Shown here: positions 15,834 through 22,793 of the stretch, piece after piece | How positions within the stretch are numbered: position 1 is the stretch's first letter | Layout: every line of letters begins with the position of its first letter | DNA from: an uncultured Lachnospiraceae bacterium | GTDB taxonomy: Bacteria > Bacillota > Clostridia > Lachnospirales > Lachnospiraceae | Direction of reading: 5' to 3' | Length of the DNA stretch: 64,000 nucleotides | Assembly (NCBI GenBank): GCA_900316395.1 | Contig: ONCT01000027.1 | Span: 45,020 to 109,019, forward strand | Translations under genes and position numbers: made by a program | Notes under the pieces: model-generated | The model's input: the letters and a program-made list of their open reading frames with translations, nothing else | What the model was told of the DNA's origin: nothing | Database searches by the model: none

Positions 15834-16472
15834 CTATTTTGCGCTTAATACTTTCTGTCTTAGTTCGTTCAAATCAACCTCCGAACCATCTGATAGTGTT
15901 GCGAGCTTGGAACTAGAATCCTCGAACCAGTGCGCCTTAGGCTTGCACTCGAAGCCCGCCTGAGCATTCCTTCCATCGACTTCGAACTTCAGGAATGCTT
16001 TTCTGTTGTGTTTATCAACATTTGCAATCATGTCCTCGAAGGGCTTTAAGGGGCCGTCCATTACCACGTATCGATTGCCCTCTTGGTAGCCTACAGACAT
16101 CTCCAGCAAACCTTCACCTGTGCAAAAAAAATCGAGGAACTCTTCTTCTTCACTACTAATGCAGGGATGGTACTCCTGCTTATCGAATCCAAGCTCTCTT
16201 ATGCCTATCTGTGTCTCTTTTGCTGTGTCTCGAACTGTCTTATGTAATTCAATGGGGTCAATGGATGTCCTGACAAATGTATATCCTGGAAATATGGGCT
16301 TAATCTTAACAGCCTTCTCACCACGCCGGTAATATTCCATTCGCGGAATGAATATCTCGCTGTCTGTACCTTCTAGCTTCTTCTCAAGTCTGGGCTTGAT
16401 CTTATCCTGGTCCATTACCTGCGTGTACAGGACGTGATATACTTTTTTTCCTTCATCTCTCCCCACTAGCAT
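15834..16472 (-). CDS. loaP: NusG-paralogue antiterminator (LoaP-type)
   Basis: A 212-residue specialised NusG. The N-terminal NGN domain (about 8-110) includes YHVLYTQVMDQDK, EIFIPRMEYYRRG and the conserved PIFPGYTFVRT. The C-terminal half contains the KOW-like segment GPLKPFEDMIANVDKHNRKA. Such paralogues bind RNA polymerase at a leader element and let it read through terminators in long polysaccharide operons. Here it is followed by a folded leader, a terminator and the exopolysaccharide genes. AAAGGAGT lies very close to the ATG; a GTG two codons later has better spacing (8 nt). It appears intact although much of its presumed target operon is broken. Confidence 0.85.
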   Translation of the reverse strand: MLVGRDEGKKVYHVLYTQVMDQDKIKPRLEKKLEGTDSEIFIPRMEYYRRGEKAVKIKPIFPGYTFVRTSIDPIELHKTVRDTAKETQIGIRELGFDKQEYHPCISSEEEEFLDFFCTGEGLLEMSVGYQEGNRYVVMDGPLKPFEDMIANVDKHNRKAFLKFEVDGRNAQAGFECKPKAHWFEDSSSKLATLSDGSEVDLNELRQKVLSAK

Positions 16473-16503
16473 TACTCCTTTATGGACATTTGCATACTAG
16501 GAT

Positions 16504-16532
16504 ATATTAGCATATAATGCGGATATTTTCAA
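16504..16532 (-). promoter_or_regulatory. Promoter of loaP
   Basis: TTGAAA (16532-16527), 17-nt spacer, TAATAT (16509-16504) on the minus strand, about 30 nt before the start codon. Confidence 0.65.
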
Positions 16533-16537
16533 CTAAC

Positions 16538-16557
16538 AAAAAGCCCTACTAATAAGG
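16538..16557 (-). terminator. Weak intrinsic terminator after the NlpC/P60 gene
   Basis: A 5-bp stem (CCTTA/TAGGG with one G-U) is followed by C and five T on the minus strand; short, but correctly placed 12 nt after the stop. Confidence 0.45.
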
Positions 16558-16568
16558 TCAAATTGTAA

Positions 16569-17819
16569 TTAGTAGATACGTCTTACATCAGCAATACTTC
16601 TGTAGTTAGCATTACTTACCTTGATACCATCTCTCTCGTTAGATGCGTGAACAATTTGGCCGTCACCTACGTAGATACCTACGTGGCTTCCGTAGCAAAC
16701 GATATCACCAGGCTGCATATCGCCTGTTCCTACGCTGTAGCCACAGTTCTGCTGACTCCATGATGAGTGAGGTAGACTTACACCGAACTGTGCATATACA
16801 CTCATTACGAATCCTGAACAGTCTGTTCCGTTAGTAAGTGATGAACCACCGTATACATATGGGTTACCGATGAACTGGCTTGCGTATGAAGCAACTGCTG
16901 ATCCACCTGCTCCATTAGGTGCAGAGTAAGATCTACCTGAACCAGACCTGCTGCTTGAACTTGATGAAGATTTGCTTGATGAGCTCTTGCTCTGGTTAGC
17001 CTGAGCTGCCTTAAGGAACTGCTTCATCTGAGCTTCTGCTGCTGCCTGTCTCATTGCCTCTTCCTGTGCAAGTCTAGCATTTGCCTCAGCAACTGTCTCT
17101 GCCAAATTATATTTTGTAGAAAGAGTTACAACATCTGTTGTAACGAATCCATCACCGTTCTCACAAGTTATCTTGATCCAACCTGAATCCTTAGTGCTCT
17201 CATCAACAACCGTAAATGTCTCTCCCTGAGGGAACTTACCGATTGAAATTGAATTCCTATCAGGCTGCTCGAATACATCAATAGCTGTAGCGCTAACTGT
17301 TGCCTGTCTCTGAGATACGCTTCTAGCAAGGTCAGCATTACCAACAACAAGGAATTCCTTCTTGATAAATCCTGTTACGTTACCAGATACAATCTTGTAC
17401 CAGTCACCCTGTGTATCTATAATTGAAGCGCCACAGTTGTTATATATCATACCAACAACTTCTGAATTCTCATCAGGAAGCGCTCTAACATTAGCATAAG
17501 ACTCAACCTGTGCAATAGCTACGTCTTCATAACTAGCATTTGCAGTCTGAACAAGGGATGCACTATTAGCTGCAACAGTAGCTGTAGCATCATCTGCAAG
17601 GGCGTTACCCATAAGAAGTGTTACACCAGCTGTAGATGCGCCTTCGTCAACTGCCTTATCTTCGTCTGAAGAAGATGTTGTTGTCATAGCGGTTACACCA
17701 GACAAGCCTGTTGACTTAGTTGCAGCGTTAGCAGTAATGCCTGCTGTTCCCACACTAATTGCAAGACCTGTACAAGCAACTGCTGCTATATATCTTACGT
17801 GTTTTGACTCGATTATCAT
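16569..17819 (-). CDS. Secreted SH3b - NlpC/P60 peptidoglycan endopeptidase
   Basis: A cell-wall hydrolase that cleaves D-Glu-diamino acid bonds of peptidoglycan stems. The 416 residues comprise a signal peptide (about 1-32, IAAVACTGLAISVGTAGITANA), a linker, two SH3b domains (about 100-165 and 172-240), a coiled segment, a Ser-rich linker (275-300) and an NlpC/P60 domain (about 303-416). Catalytic Cys334 is in TDCSGF, His379 in GSHVGIYVG and His391 in IVHAS. AGGAGGT precedes the ATG. Transcribed alone from a perfect promoter. WalR-like repeats at the transcript start suggest control by the WalKR wall-stress system, as for NlpC hydrolases of Bacillus. Confidence 0.93.
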   Translation of the reverse strand: MIIESKHVRYIAAVACTGLAISVGTAGITANAATKSTGLSGVTAMTTTSSSDEDKAVDEGASTAGVTLLMGNALADDATATVAANSASLVQTANASYEDVAIAQVESYANVRALPDENSEVVGMIYNNCGASIIDTQGDWYKIVSGNVTGFIKKEFLVVGNADLARSVSQRQATVSATAIDVFEQPDRNSISIGKFPQGETFTVVDESTKDSGWIKITCENGDGFVTTDVVTLSTKYNLAETVAEANARLAQEEAMRQAAAEAQMKQFLKAAQANQSKSSSSKSSSSSSSRSGSGRSYSAPNGAGGSAVASYASQFIGNPYVYGGSSLTNGTDCSGFVMSVYAQFGVSLPHSSWSQQNCGYSVGTGDMQPGDIVCYGSHVGIYVGDGQIVHASNERDGIKVSNANYRSIADVRRIY

Positions 17820-17860
17820 GTCTATATACCTCCTAAGAATGTATGTAATAATTATACCTT

Positions 17861-17888
17861 CTTACAAATTTGTTACGAATTTGTTACA
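17861..17888 (-). promoter_or_regulatory. Triple WalR-like box downstream of the NlpC/P60 promoter
   Basis: Minus strand TGTAAC-N5-CGTAAC-N5-TGTAAG; the spacers are both AAATT. The WalR/YycF consensus is TGTWAH-N5-TGTWAH. The boxes start a few nt after the predicted transcription start, a position that favours repression. Confidence 0.6.
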
Positions 17889-17899
17889 TTGCAATAGAA

Positions 17900-17928
17900 A
17901 TTATAACAACGTGACTTGATTTTGTCAA
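17900..17928 (-). promoter_or_regulatory. Perfect consensus promoter of the NlpC/P60 gene
   Basis: TTGACA (17928-17923), 17-nt spacer, TATAAT (17905-17900) on the minus strand. Confidence 0.8.
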
Positions 17929-17960
17929 ATCATTGGGCTGTTTTGTGCCAATTTTCATAA

Positions 17961-18878
17961 TTATTTCACATTTTCAAGGTATCTAGAAGCACTTGTTATG
18001 CAATTTGCACCATCTGAACAGGCTGTAATTACCTGGCGAAGCTGCTTGGTCCTTACATCGCCTGCCGCAAATACGCCTGGGATAGAGGTTACGCCGTCCT
18101 CGCCAGCCTCGATATAGCCAGCCTCGTTAGTATTAGGAAGGCCAGCAAGTCCCTCTGTATTAGGAAGGATTCCAACTGCCATAAATACGCCGTTGACGTT
18201 AAGCTCTGACTTCTCGCCTGTCTTCTTATTAAGAATTGCAACCTTCTCTACCATGCCGTCTCCAAGAACCTCTTCAACAACGCTATCAAGAACAAGCTCG
18301 ATATTCTCTGTTGCTCTCACCTGGTTCTCTAGGACCTTGGCGCCTCTGAAGGCATCCCTTCTATGAATAAGATATACCTTGTTACTTGTTCTCGCTAAGA
18401 ATAGGGCATCCTCAAGGGCAACATCGCCACCGCCTACAACGGCAACATCCTTATTCCTAAAAAATGCTCCATCACAAGTCGCGCAATATGACACACCCAT
18501 ACCTGCATGCTCAGACTCACCTGGCACACCTAGTGTTCTATGTCTTGCACCTGTTGCGATGATAACGCTCTTAGCTTCAATGTCATCCTTATTAGTATGA
18601 AGCACCTTCACATCACCCTTGTCCTCAATCTCAGTGATGTTAGATACAAGGAACTCAACCTCCTGCTCTGTGGCATGGGCTTTGAACTTGTCAGCAAGCT
18701 CCATACCTGTCACCTTAGGAAGTCCAGGATAATTGTCAACCTCATAAGTGCTTGTTACCTGACCACCGCACATAGGGCTTCTATCTACAATAAGTGTGCT
18801 GAGTCCTGCGCGTTTTCCATAAATTCCTGCGCTAAGACCTGCAGGGCCGCTACCAATAATTACAACGTCGTATGTCAT
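17961..18878 (-). CDS. trxB: Thioredoxin reductase (NADPH)
   Basis: Transfers electrons from NADPH through FAD to thioredoxin, keeping cytosolic thiols reduced. At 305 residues it has normal length. The FAD-binding motif GSGPAGLSAGIYGKRAG lies at 9-25, the redox-active CATC pair (Cys132 and Cys135) follows at YCATCDGAFF, the NADPH motif is VVGGGDVALEDALFLA, and the C-terminal FAD motif is GVFAAGDVRT. GGAGCGACATT precedes the ATG. It is transcribed away from the YjfB-like gene, and an AT-rich shared upstream region (18879-18974) contains TATAAT on both strands without a convincing -35. No thioredoxin gene is adjacent. Confidence 0.96.
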   Translation of the reverse strand: MTYDVVIIGSGPAGLSAGIYGKRAGLSTLIVDRSPMCGGQVTSTYEVDNYPGLPKVTGMELADKFKAHATEQEVEFLVSNITEIEDKGDVKVLHTNKDDIEAKSVIIATGARHRTLGVPGESEHAGMGVSYCATCDGAFFRNKDVAVVGGGDVALEDALFLARTSNKVYLIHRRDAFRGAKVLENQVRATENIELVLDSVVEEVLGDGMVEKVAILNKKTGEKSELNVNGVFMAVGILPNTEGLAGLPNTNEAGYIEAGEDGVTSIPGVFAAGDVRTKQLRQVITACSDGANCITSASRYLENVK

Positions 18879-18974
18879 AATGTCGCTCCTTTCTTTATGC
18901 CTACTTTATTTTTTCACATTTTCATATTATAATGATTGTACAAAGGTAAATACTACATGAAAGGAGGGGTTACT

Positions 18975-19175
18975 ATGGATATGCCTAGTGCATCAATGAT
19001 TAACTCTAACAATGGTGTTCTACAACAATTCGGTATAGCTATGCTTGACAAGCAGCTTAATGTGCAAGAAGCTCAGGCTGCTACTGAAGTTGCAATGCTT
19101 AATTCCATGCCTTCTCCTTCATTGGAGAGTCTGGTTAATCCCGCAATCGGTGGCAATATCGATATTGGAGTATAA
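18975..19175 (+). CDS. YjfB family putative motility protein
   Basis: A 66-residue protein starting MDMPSASMINSNNGVLQQFG and ending GGNIDIGV. The N-terminal MD.xSxS pattern, helical middle (IAMLDKQLNVQEAQAATEVA) and C-terminal NIDI are the marks of the YjfB family, named as putative motility proteins because they often accompany flagellar genes. The start at 18975 is set by a strong AGGAGGGG; the longer reading from 18936 includes this ribosome site. No flagellar gene is in the window. It is a single-gene unit closed by a strong terminator. Biochemical function is unknown. Confidence 0.8.
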   Translation: MDMPSASMINSNNGVLQQFGIAMLDKQLNVQEAQAATEVAMLNSMPSPSLESLVNPAIGGNIDIGV

Positions 19176-19199
19176 CCCCAACACAGTACTTACTATTGT

Positions 19200-19228
19200 A
19201 GCGCTGAGATGAATCTCGGCGCTTTTTT
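19200..19228 (+). terminator. Intrinsic terminator of the YjfB-like gene
   Basis: A 10-bp stem (AGCGCTGAGA/TCTCGGCGCT, TGAA loop) is followed by six T. It touches the 3' end of the convergent ridA gene. Confidence 0.85.
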
Positions 19229-19601
19229 ACTTCTCTACGATGGCTTCAATCTCAAGCATTACATCCTTAGGAAGTCTTGCAACCTCTACACAGCTTCTTG
19301 CTGGGTAAGGCTCTACAAAATACTTTGCGTACACTTCATTGATTGCCGCGAAGTCGTTCATTTCCTTAATAAATACAGTTGTCTTAATAACCTTGTCCAT
19401 TGATGATCCTGCTGCCTCAATTAAGTTCTTAAGGTTGGAAAATGCCTGCTCTGCCTGTGCCACTGAGCCCTCTGGGATATTGCCTGTGGCTGGGTCTACT
19501 GGAATGACTCCTGATGTGTATACTACATTTCCCATGTCAATTGCTTGTGAGTAAGGGCCGATTGCTGCAGGCGCCTTGTCTGTGCTAACTACTTGTTTCA
19601 T
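19227..19601 (-). CDS. ridA: RidA family 2-iminobutanoate/2-iminopropanoate deaminase
   Basis: Hydrolyses reactive enamine/imine intermediates released by PLP enzymes such as threonine dehydratase. The 124 residues match the usual length, with the N-terminal APAAIGPYSQAI, the middle VVYTSGVIPVDPATG, and the C-terminal PARSCVEVARLPKD in which Arg102 corresponds to the catalytic arginine that holds the substrate carboxylate. GAGGACAAAACA precedes the ATG. It lies downstream of the CvfB-like gene on the same strand with a 76-nt gap, so co-transcription is possible. Confidence 0.93.
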   Translation of the reverse strand: MKQVVSTDKAPAAIGPYSQAIDMGNVVYTSGVIPVDPATGNIPEGSVAQAEQAFSNLKNLIEAAGSSMDKVIKTTVFIKEMNDFAAINEVYAKYFVEPYPARSCVEVARLPKDVMLEIEAIVEK

Positions 19602-19677
19602 TGTTTTGTCCTCCTATTAGTTATTAAATGTATGCAAAGGATTGCTAAGAGTAATTCGTCTTAATTATCATATTATA

Positions 19678-20517
19678 CTACGCCTTACGAATCTTGCCAT
19701 CGTTAAGGGTGATGAGACGTTCCTTGTATAGATGGCCGATGGCGCGCTTAAATGCATTCTTACTTAGGCCAGTTTCACGCTTAATGACCTCAGGGCTGGC
19801 CTTCTCTGTAAATGGAAGCACCCCGGCGTAGCTGTCAATTAAGTCAAGAACCATGGCTGCGTCCTCATCCATCTGAATGTAGGACTTATTTCTGATGGAA
19901 ATGTCCAGCTTGCCATCTTCCTTAACATTAGTAACTCTGGCATCTATTACATCGCCTATACGATATTGGCTAACATCCTCGTGCTTCGGTATCATTGCCG
20001 AATACATATCATCTATGGCAACATAGGTTCCGAAGTCATGACCGAACTCATAGATTCTACCCTGCACCTCATCCTCTGGCTGATATGCACATTTACAAGA
20101 TAAGAGATGGTAAATGCCCTTCATGCTGCCGCAGAGCCTGTTACTCTTGTCAGCATACAGTCTGATTAGAATCTCGTCACCTTCTTCGACTCTTCCAATC
20201 ATCTCCTTATATGGAAGGAACAGATCCTTCTCGAGGCCCCAGTCAAGAAATGCACCAATCTTGGTTACTTCCTTAACTGTAAGGGGTGCGAAGCCTCCCA
20301 TTGTAAGTGGAGGTGTTGTGGTGGTGGCAATGAGCCTGTCCTTGGAATCCCTATATATAAAGACTTCGATTTCGTCACCTGTGTTGCAGCCCTCTGGCAC
20401 CTGCTTTCTCGGCAGGAGAACTCGCTCTTCATTGCCTTTCTTGCTGCTGGCAAGGTACACGCCGAAGTCTACCTTCTTAACTACTATTAACTTCTGAATT
20501 TCACCTAATTTAATCAT
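19678..20517 (-). CDS. CvfB-like S1-domain RNA-binding protein (YitL type)
   Basis: A 279-residue protein made of tandem S1-like OB folds and a C-terminal winged helix. The S1 units begin GEIQKLIVVKKVDFGVYLAS, then VTKIGAFLDWGLEKDLFLPY and then GRIYEFGHDFGTYVAIDD. The last 70 residues (ETGLSKNAFKRAIGHLYKER) form the helix-turn-helix-like domain. This is the architecture of CvfB of Staphylococcus aureus, which binds RNA and affects virulence-gene expression. I chose the ATG at 20517 (MIKLGEIQ); the longer reading from 20577 would translate through a strong hairpin. That hairpin can alternatively pair with the ribosome-site region and may control translation. Confidence 0.85.
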   Translation of the reverse strand: MIKLGEIQKLIVVKKVDFGVYLASSKKGNEERVLLPRKQVPEGCNTGDEIEVFIYRDSKDRLIATTTTPPLTMGGFAPLTVKEVTKIGAFLDWGLEKDLFLPYKEMIGRVEEGDEILIRLYADKSNRLCGSMKGIYHLLSCKCAYQPEDEVQGRIYEFGHDFGTYVAIDDMYSAMIPKHEDVSQYRIGDVIDARVTNVKEDGKLDISIRNKSYIQMDEDAAMVLDLIDSYAGVLPFTEKASPEVIKRETGLSKNAFKRAIGHLYKERLITLNDGKIRKA

Positions 20518-20523
20518 GTTATT

Positions 20524-20573
20524 CCGTCCCTTGTCGTAAGGAGGGACCCACTTGTGGGACGATTCCTTACGAC
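20524..20573 (-). promoter_or_regulatory. Hairpin and possible translational switch before the CvfB-like gene
   Basis: Minus-strand GTCGTAAGGA (20573-20564) pairs with TCCTTACGAC (20542-20533), with an inner CCCA/TGGG stem. CGTCCC inside the loop region (20561-20556) can instead pair with GGGACG (20530-20525), part of the likely ribosome site 7-13 nt before the ATG. The stop codon of the upstream thioesterase lies inside the first arm. Confidence 0.5.
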
Positions 20574-21307
20574 ACACTATCTAAACTATATAGCATCTCT
20601 ACTACTGCGAATTGAGTTTCGTCGTTATATAATGCCATCTGTACACCGTCGTCAATTGGTGCTGAGCTAACACTAATAACGTCATCCTTGTATGCCACGT
20701 TCTGGTAGCTTGCTCTTATGTATGATATATCTAAGTCATCGTCTAAGCACTCAGTTGCGGCTTCGATATATCTTGAGTTGTTCATGTGATGGTTAGTGTC
20801 GATATGCATTTGCCGTACCTTGAACTTATAGTCAGCTTCGGCGCCGTCTATCTTCGCCTGAAGCTCGTCACATACAGGTATCTTTCTTGATAGCCATTTC
20901 CTATGAACCTCTGTCTCACATGTGAAGTCATCAGCCATCTTCTGTGGTACATTAGTTGGCTTTAGCTTCTTAAGATTCATAAGAATCCACATGGAATCGG
21001 CTTCCACTAGGCGCTCACCATCTGTTGTCTCTATTGTGAAATTACGAAATCCCATCATTGACCTGAACTTGTATGGCCATGTCTTAATCACAATCTCCTG
21101 ACCTAGCACCGGGCGCTTATTGATTCTAATCTGCCACTCTGTTATGTACCAGCCCAAGTCCTGTTCGTTAAGTGTATCTAAGTCATAATCTATCGCTATA
21201 GAGTGGAACATGGAACAGTCTGTCATATACTTCATAATAGAAGATAAGGACATGAAGCCCTGCTCCCCCACCTCGCTATATCTAACTCTTGATGTAAATT
21301 GATGCAT
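20567..21307 (-). CDS. Acyl-ACP thioesterase (FatA/FatB-like double hotdog)
   Basis: Hydrolyses acyl-ACP to release free fatty acids. The 246 residues (from MHQFTSRVRYSEVGEQG) contain two hotdog domains: the first with TEWQIRINKRPVLGQEIVIKT, the second with MHIDTNHHMNNSRYIEAATE, where the Asp/Asn/His cluster (DTNHHMNN) matches the catalytic motif of the family. Start at 21307 is taken because GAGGAG lies 10 nt upstream; an in-frame extension to 21370 has no ribosome site. Its last codons form part of the hairpin before the CvfB-like gene, so the two genes are probably one transcript. Confidence 0.88.
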   Translation of the reverse strand: MHQFTSRVRYSEVGEQGFMSLSSIMKYMTDCSMFHSIAIDYDLDTLNEQDLGWYITEWQIRINKRPVLGQEIVIKTWPYKFRSMMGFRNFTIETTDGERLVEADSMWILMNLKKLKPTNVPQKMADDFTCETEVHRKWLSRKIPVCDELQAKIDGAEADYKFKVRQMHIDTNHHMNNSRYIEAATECLDDDLDISYIRASYQNVAYKDDVISVSSAPIDDGVQMALYNDETQFAVVEMLYSLDSVS

Positions 21308-21394
21308 TACATTACTCCTCACCTGTTTATTTACATAGTAGATTTTAACACATTTCGCAGGAAATAACATTATTACACAATTATTTCACAAAAT

Positions 21395-21420
21395 AAAAAA
21401 GCAACCTCAATAGAGGTTGC
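21395..21420 (-). terminator. Intrinsic terminator after tRNA-Gln
   Basis: Minus-strand GCAACCTC/GAGGTTGC with a TATT loop and six T, 5 nt after the tRNA 3' end. Confidence 0.85.
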
Positions 21421-21424
21421 CTAG

Positions 21425-21496
21425 CTGGCCCACAAGGATTCGAACCTTGAAATGACGGAGTCAGAGTCCGTTGCCTTACCATTTGGCGATGGGCCA
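21425..21496 (-). tRNA. tRNA-Gln (anticodon CTG)
   Basis: A 72-nt cloverleaf on the minus strand. The acceptor stem is TGGCCCA/TGGGCCA with the U1-A72 pair typical of tRNA-Gln and G as discriminator. The D arm is GCCAAATGGTAAGGC, the anticodon arm ACGGA-CTCTGAC-TCCGT gives anticodon CTG, and the T arm is CAAGG-TTCGAAT-CCTTG. CCA is not encoded. CTG reads only CAG, so a second tRNA-Gln (TTG) is expected elsewhere. Confidence 0.93.
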
Positions 21497-21575
21497 ATAT
21501 TCATTCGCACTAGAAGATTATACACACTTCTTAGTGCAAATGTCAACATTTTTATTTAAGCATCTCTTCTTCTTT

Positions 21576-22784
21576 TCACACTTCCAACAACTTCTCTATA
21601 AGCTTATAGCCGTTCTCTTCGTAAATGCCTGTCTCCTTGGCGTTCTTCTCGCAGTATGTGCGGTGTGGTTCTTCACCTAGAGTCTTGGTGCTGTCGAAAA
21701 GCATATATGGGATTGGCTCATCAGTATGAGTTCTTATCTTAATTGGTGTTGGGTGGTCTGGCATAATTAGCATGCGGATATCTTCACCTGCAGCTGTCAC
21801 ACCCTCATAAACTCTCTTGATGATTCGTGAATCAAGATTCTCTATAGCCTTAATCTTGCGCTCCACACTGCCCTGGTGACCCATCTCGTCTGGAGCCTCT
21901 ACATGAACGTATACAAACTCTATGTTGTGGTTGATTAACGCATCAACCGCAGCATCTGCCTTTCCTTCATAGTTGGTGTTAAGTCCACCATTAGCTCCTT
22001 CAACGCTAATTACCTTCATATCGGCACCAACAGCTATTCCCTTAAGCAGGTCAACTGCTGATATCATAGCACCACTCTTGCCAACCTTGCCCTGGAATGA
22101 AGTTAGTGCTGGCTTAGTGCCAGCTCCCCATAACCATAGTGAGTTAGCAGGGTTAAGCCCCTTCTTCTTTCTCTCAACATTAATTGGATGATTAACTAAT
22201 ATGTCATAGCTTCTAATCATCATATCTCTTAGTACATCATCCTTAGGCAGCTTATCACCTACAACCTGTCCTAATACATCATGAGGCTGAACAAGTGGCA
22301 TAACTGTTCCCTTATCAATTATAAGAAGATGTCTGTAGCTTGTTCCCACATAGAATGTATATCCATCTCTCTCCAACTCAGACTTTACAGCATCAATTAA
22401 TACTGCTGCATCCTCTGTTGAAATCTCTGAAGAGCTATGGTCAATAATTGTTCTATCCTCATATCTGTCTTCATCCTCAGATAATGTAACGATATTACAT
22501 CTAAGTGCCACATCAGTATTCTTCATATCAACACCAATGCTAAGTGCTTCAAGTGGACTTCTACCAGAATAATACTTCTTAGGATTGTAGCCAAGCACTG
22601 ACAGATTAGCTGTATCAGAGCCTGGGCTCATGCCCTCTGGCACTGTGCGCACCATCCCCAGTTCCGCAGTCTCACTTAATTTATCCATAAAAGGAGTGTT
22701 GGCATACTCTAGCGGAGTCTTGTCTCCTAACTCCTCAATTGGCCAGTCAGCCATGCCATCTCCTAATATCACAACATATTTCAT
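21576..22784 (-). CDS. ApgM-like alkaline-phosphatase-fold enzyme, proposed homoserine kinase
   Basis: A 402-residue member of the alkaline-phosphatase/iPGM superfamily branch annotated either as cofactor-independent phosphoglycerate mutase (archaeal ApgM type) or as proposed homoserine kinase. The metal/phosphate-binding start VVILGDGMADWP and the Ser-bearing GMSPGSDTANLSVLG (about 52-66) are present, as are the late metal-ligand motifs HVEAPDEMGHQG and MPDHPTP. It follows the homoserine dehydrogenase gene by 9 nt in the same operon, and no classical thrB is seen. The context therefore favours phosphorylation of homoserine in threonine synthesis over a glycolytic role. Confidence 0.8.
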   Translation of the reverse strand: MKYVVILGDGMADWPIEELGDKTPLEYANTPFMDKLSETAELGMVRTVPEGMSPGSDTANLSVLGYNPKKYYSGRSPLEALSIGVDMKNTDVALRCNIVTLSEDEDRYEDRTIIDHSSSEISTEDAAVLIDAVKSELERDGYTFYVGTSYRHLLIIDKGTVMPLVQPHDVLGQVVGDKLPKDDVLRDMMIRSYDILVNHPINVERKKKGLNPANSLWLWGAGTKPALTSFQGKVGKSGAMISAVDLLKGIAVGADMKVISVEGANGGLNTNYEGKADAAVDALINHNIEFVYVHVEAPDEMGHQGSVERKIKAIENLDSRIIKRVYEGVTAAGEDIRMLIMPDHPTPIKIRTHTDEPIPYMLFDSTKTLGEEPHRTYCEKNAKETGIYEENGYKLIEKLLEV

Positions 22785-22793
22785 AATAGTCTC

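Noticed and set aside
18879-18974. Divergent promoters between trxB and the YjfB-like gene
   Set aside because: TATAAT occurs on both strands near 18925, but no -35 at suitable spacing was convincing, so no promoter feature is listed.
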